From Catellatospora paridis (GTDB taxonomy: Bacteria; Actinomycetota; Actinomycetes; Mycobacteriales; Micromonosporaceae): a DNA stretch of 49,912 nt. The stretch covers positions 26,024 through 75,935 of the forward strand of contig NZ_ML769326.1 of the NCBI RefSeq assembly GCF_009720365.1. The letters run 5' to 3'. The notes under the pieces were generated by a model that ran no database searches, was not told where the DNA came from, and worked only from the letters and a program-made list of their open reading frames with translations. This document shows positions 48,910-49,912 of this stretch, in pieces. The first letter of the stretch is position 1, and each line of letters starts with the position of its first letter. Both the position numbers and the translations under genes were made by a program.

Positions 48910-49912
48910 TCAGCTCGCCGACGGTGTCGGGGCAGGACTCTCCGTCCCGGTCTCCTCGCCGGTCTCCTCGTCCGCCCCGGTCCCCTGCTCACCGTTCGGG
49001 TCCGCGGTGAACCGGATGCGGTCGTCGGCGACCGTGTTCTGCACCTTGATGGTCACCGCGGAGCCCGTGCAGGCATCCGGGTCACCCGCGGGCGGGGCGG
49101 CCGACGGGTCCGCGCTGGGCTCCGCCTCCGGCTCCTCGCTCGGGCCGATGGTGGGCCGGTTGCGCAGCAGGTTGGTGCAATCGGGCGTGGTGATCGGACG
49201 GACCCACAGGTCCAGCGTGAACTCGTCGCGCCGCCAGCAGGAGTACTTGCCCTGGGTGCCCTCGTCCAGCACGCAGCTGGCCACGTCCCAGCGGGCCCAG
49301 CCGGCGTCGGTGAGCGCCGTGGTGTACGCCTGCGTGGTCTCGTCGATCCCCTTCTCGGACTCCAGCGAGCGCTCGCGGTAGCGGCAGTCGATCAGGCACC
49401 ACCGGCTGCCGTAGATGTTGTCGACGGTCTTGCCGGAGGTGACCGCCCACGACGGCACGTCCAGTGCGTCCAGGGTGGTCAGTACGGGGTCACGGGTCGC
49501 CGCGCGCAGCACGAAGTAGAACGGCAGCGCGCCCACGATCACGGCCACCAGCGCGATCAGCGTCCACATGCGCAGGCGCTGCTGCTCGCGCAGCTGCTTG
49601 CGCACCTCCGACCGGGCGCCGCGGATCACGTCGACGCCCGCGGCCAGCGGGGCCCGGCGGTCCCCTGGGGGCACCACGGCGTTGGGGTCCGGCGGGCGCA
49701 CCGCGATCGGTTCGGGGCGGCCCGGCGGGCGTCCACCGGCGCCGGGGCCGGGGCCCGCCCCGGGACCGCCCGGCTTCGGGCCGGGTCCGGCGTGGGCGCC
49801 GGGCATCGGTCCTGCCATCGGCCCGGGACCGGCGTTGGGTCCGGCCTGCGGCGGCATGCCGCCGAGCGGGGCGGGGCCGCCCTGCGCGGGTCCGGCCGGC
49901 GGGACGGGCACG
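48910..49912 (-). CDS. Proline/glycine-rich single-pass membrane protein, 5' end missing
   Basis: The gene runs off the right edge of the window, so its start is not seen. The cytoplasmic part is very rich in Gly, Pro and Ala and ends in a charged stretch. A transmembrane helix (MWTLIALVAVIVGALPFYF) leads to an extracellular domain of about 200 residues with six or more Cys (DCRYRE, CVLDEG, CWRRDEF, CTNLL, CTGSA), then a Glu/Thr/Ser/Pro tail. No family recognised. The cysteine count suggests disulfides outside the cell. Confidence 0.7.
   Translation of the reverse strand, partial: VPVPPAGPAQGGPAPLGGMPPQAGPNAGPGPMAGPMPGAHAGPGPKPGGPGAGPGPGAGGRPPGRPEPIAVRPPDPNAVVPPGDRRAPLAAGVDVIRGARSEVRKQLREQQRLRMWTLIALVAVIVGALPFYFVLRAATRDPVLTTLDALDVPSWAVTSGKTVDNIYGSRWCLIDCRYRERSLESEKGIDETTQAYTTALTDAGWARWDVASCVLDEGTQGKYSCWRRDEFTLDLWVRPITTPDCTNLLRNRPTIGPSEEPEAEPSADPSAAPPAGDPDACTGSAVTIKVQNTVADDRIRFTADPNGEQGTGADEETGEETGTESPAPTPSAS

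Overview
The window is a high-GC actinobacterial chromosome segment. Gene order, GTG/TTG-rich starts, a BldD homologue and mycobacterial-type integration host factor (mIHF) point to a sporulating actinomycete, most likely of the family Micromonosporaceae. The family call rests on gene content and style, not on a database match. Forty-seven protein genes are supported and no tRNA, rRNA, CRISPR array or insertion sequence was seen. Almost everything is on the minus strand, so the text below follows transcription from high to low coordinates.

Right part (49912 to 33352, minus). A partial proline/glycine-rich membrane protein is followed by DUF948-type and DUF6167-type small membrane proteins, alaS, ruvX, mltG copy 1, mltG copy 2, aroE, mltG copy 3, a secreted GlpQ-type phosphodiesterase, a secreted PQQ-type sugar dehydrogenase, and aroC-aroK-aroB-aroQ. 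This is the conserved actinobacterial alaS-ruvX-mltG-aro block, but with mltG triplicated and two secreted hydrolase/dehydrogenase genes inserted.

Middle island (28864 to 33343, mostly plus). A response regulator and histidine kinase pair, a small YxLYRxE-type lipoprotein (minus strand), an orphan branched-chain-amino-acid-type binding lipoprotein and a small WhiA-N-terminal-like protein sit between aroQ and efp. They interrupt the otherwise conserved order.

Central part (28680 to 11948). efp and nusB are followed by plus-strand bldD and the divergent pyrimidine operon pyrR-pyrB-pyrC-carA-carB-pyrD-bioA-pyrF, whose genes overlap or nearly touch. A PyrR-binding-loop-like RNA sequence overlaps the pyrR Shine-Dalgarno region. 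Biotin gene bioA lies inside this operon, and a palindromic repeat has entered the 5' end of its reading frame. Then come mihF, with a promoter and a pseudoknot-capable leader, gmk, rpoZ, coaBC and metK.

Left part (11724 to 84). priA, def, fmt, rsmB, rpe, a REC-GGDEF protein, the riboflavin operon ribD-ribE-ribBA-ribH and a GerMN/Gmad2 lipoprotein follow. Between the last two is a perfect 50-bp palindrome of the same family as the one in bioA.

Most of the window is housekeeping: translation initiation and termination factors, formyl-Met processing, nucleotide, riboflavin, CoA, SAM and shikimate synthesis. Development and signalling are represented by BldD (with an intact c-di-GMP signature), the REC-GGDEF protein and the WhiA-like protein. 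The items I find most worth a second look are the palindrome inside bioA, the WhiA-like orphan, the triple mltG set and the structured mihF leader.
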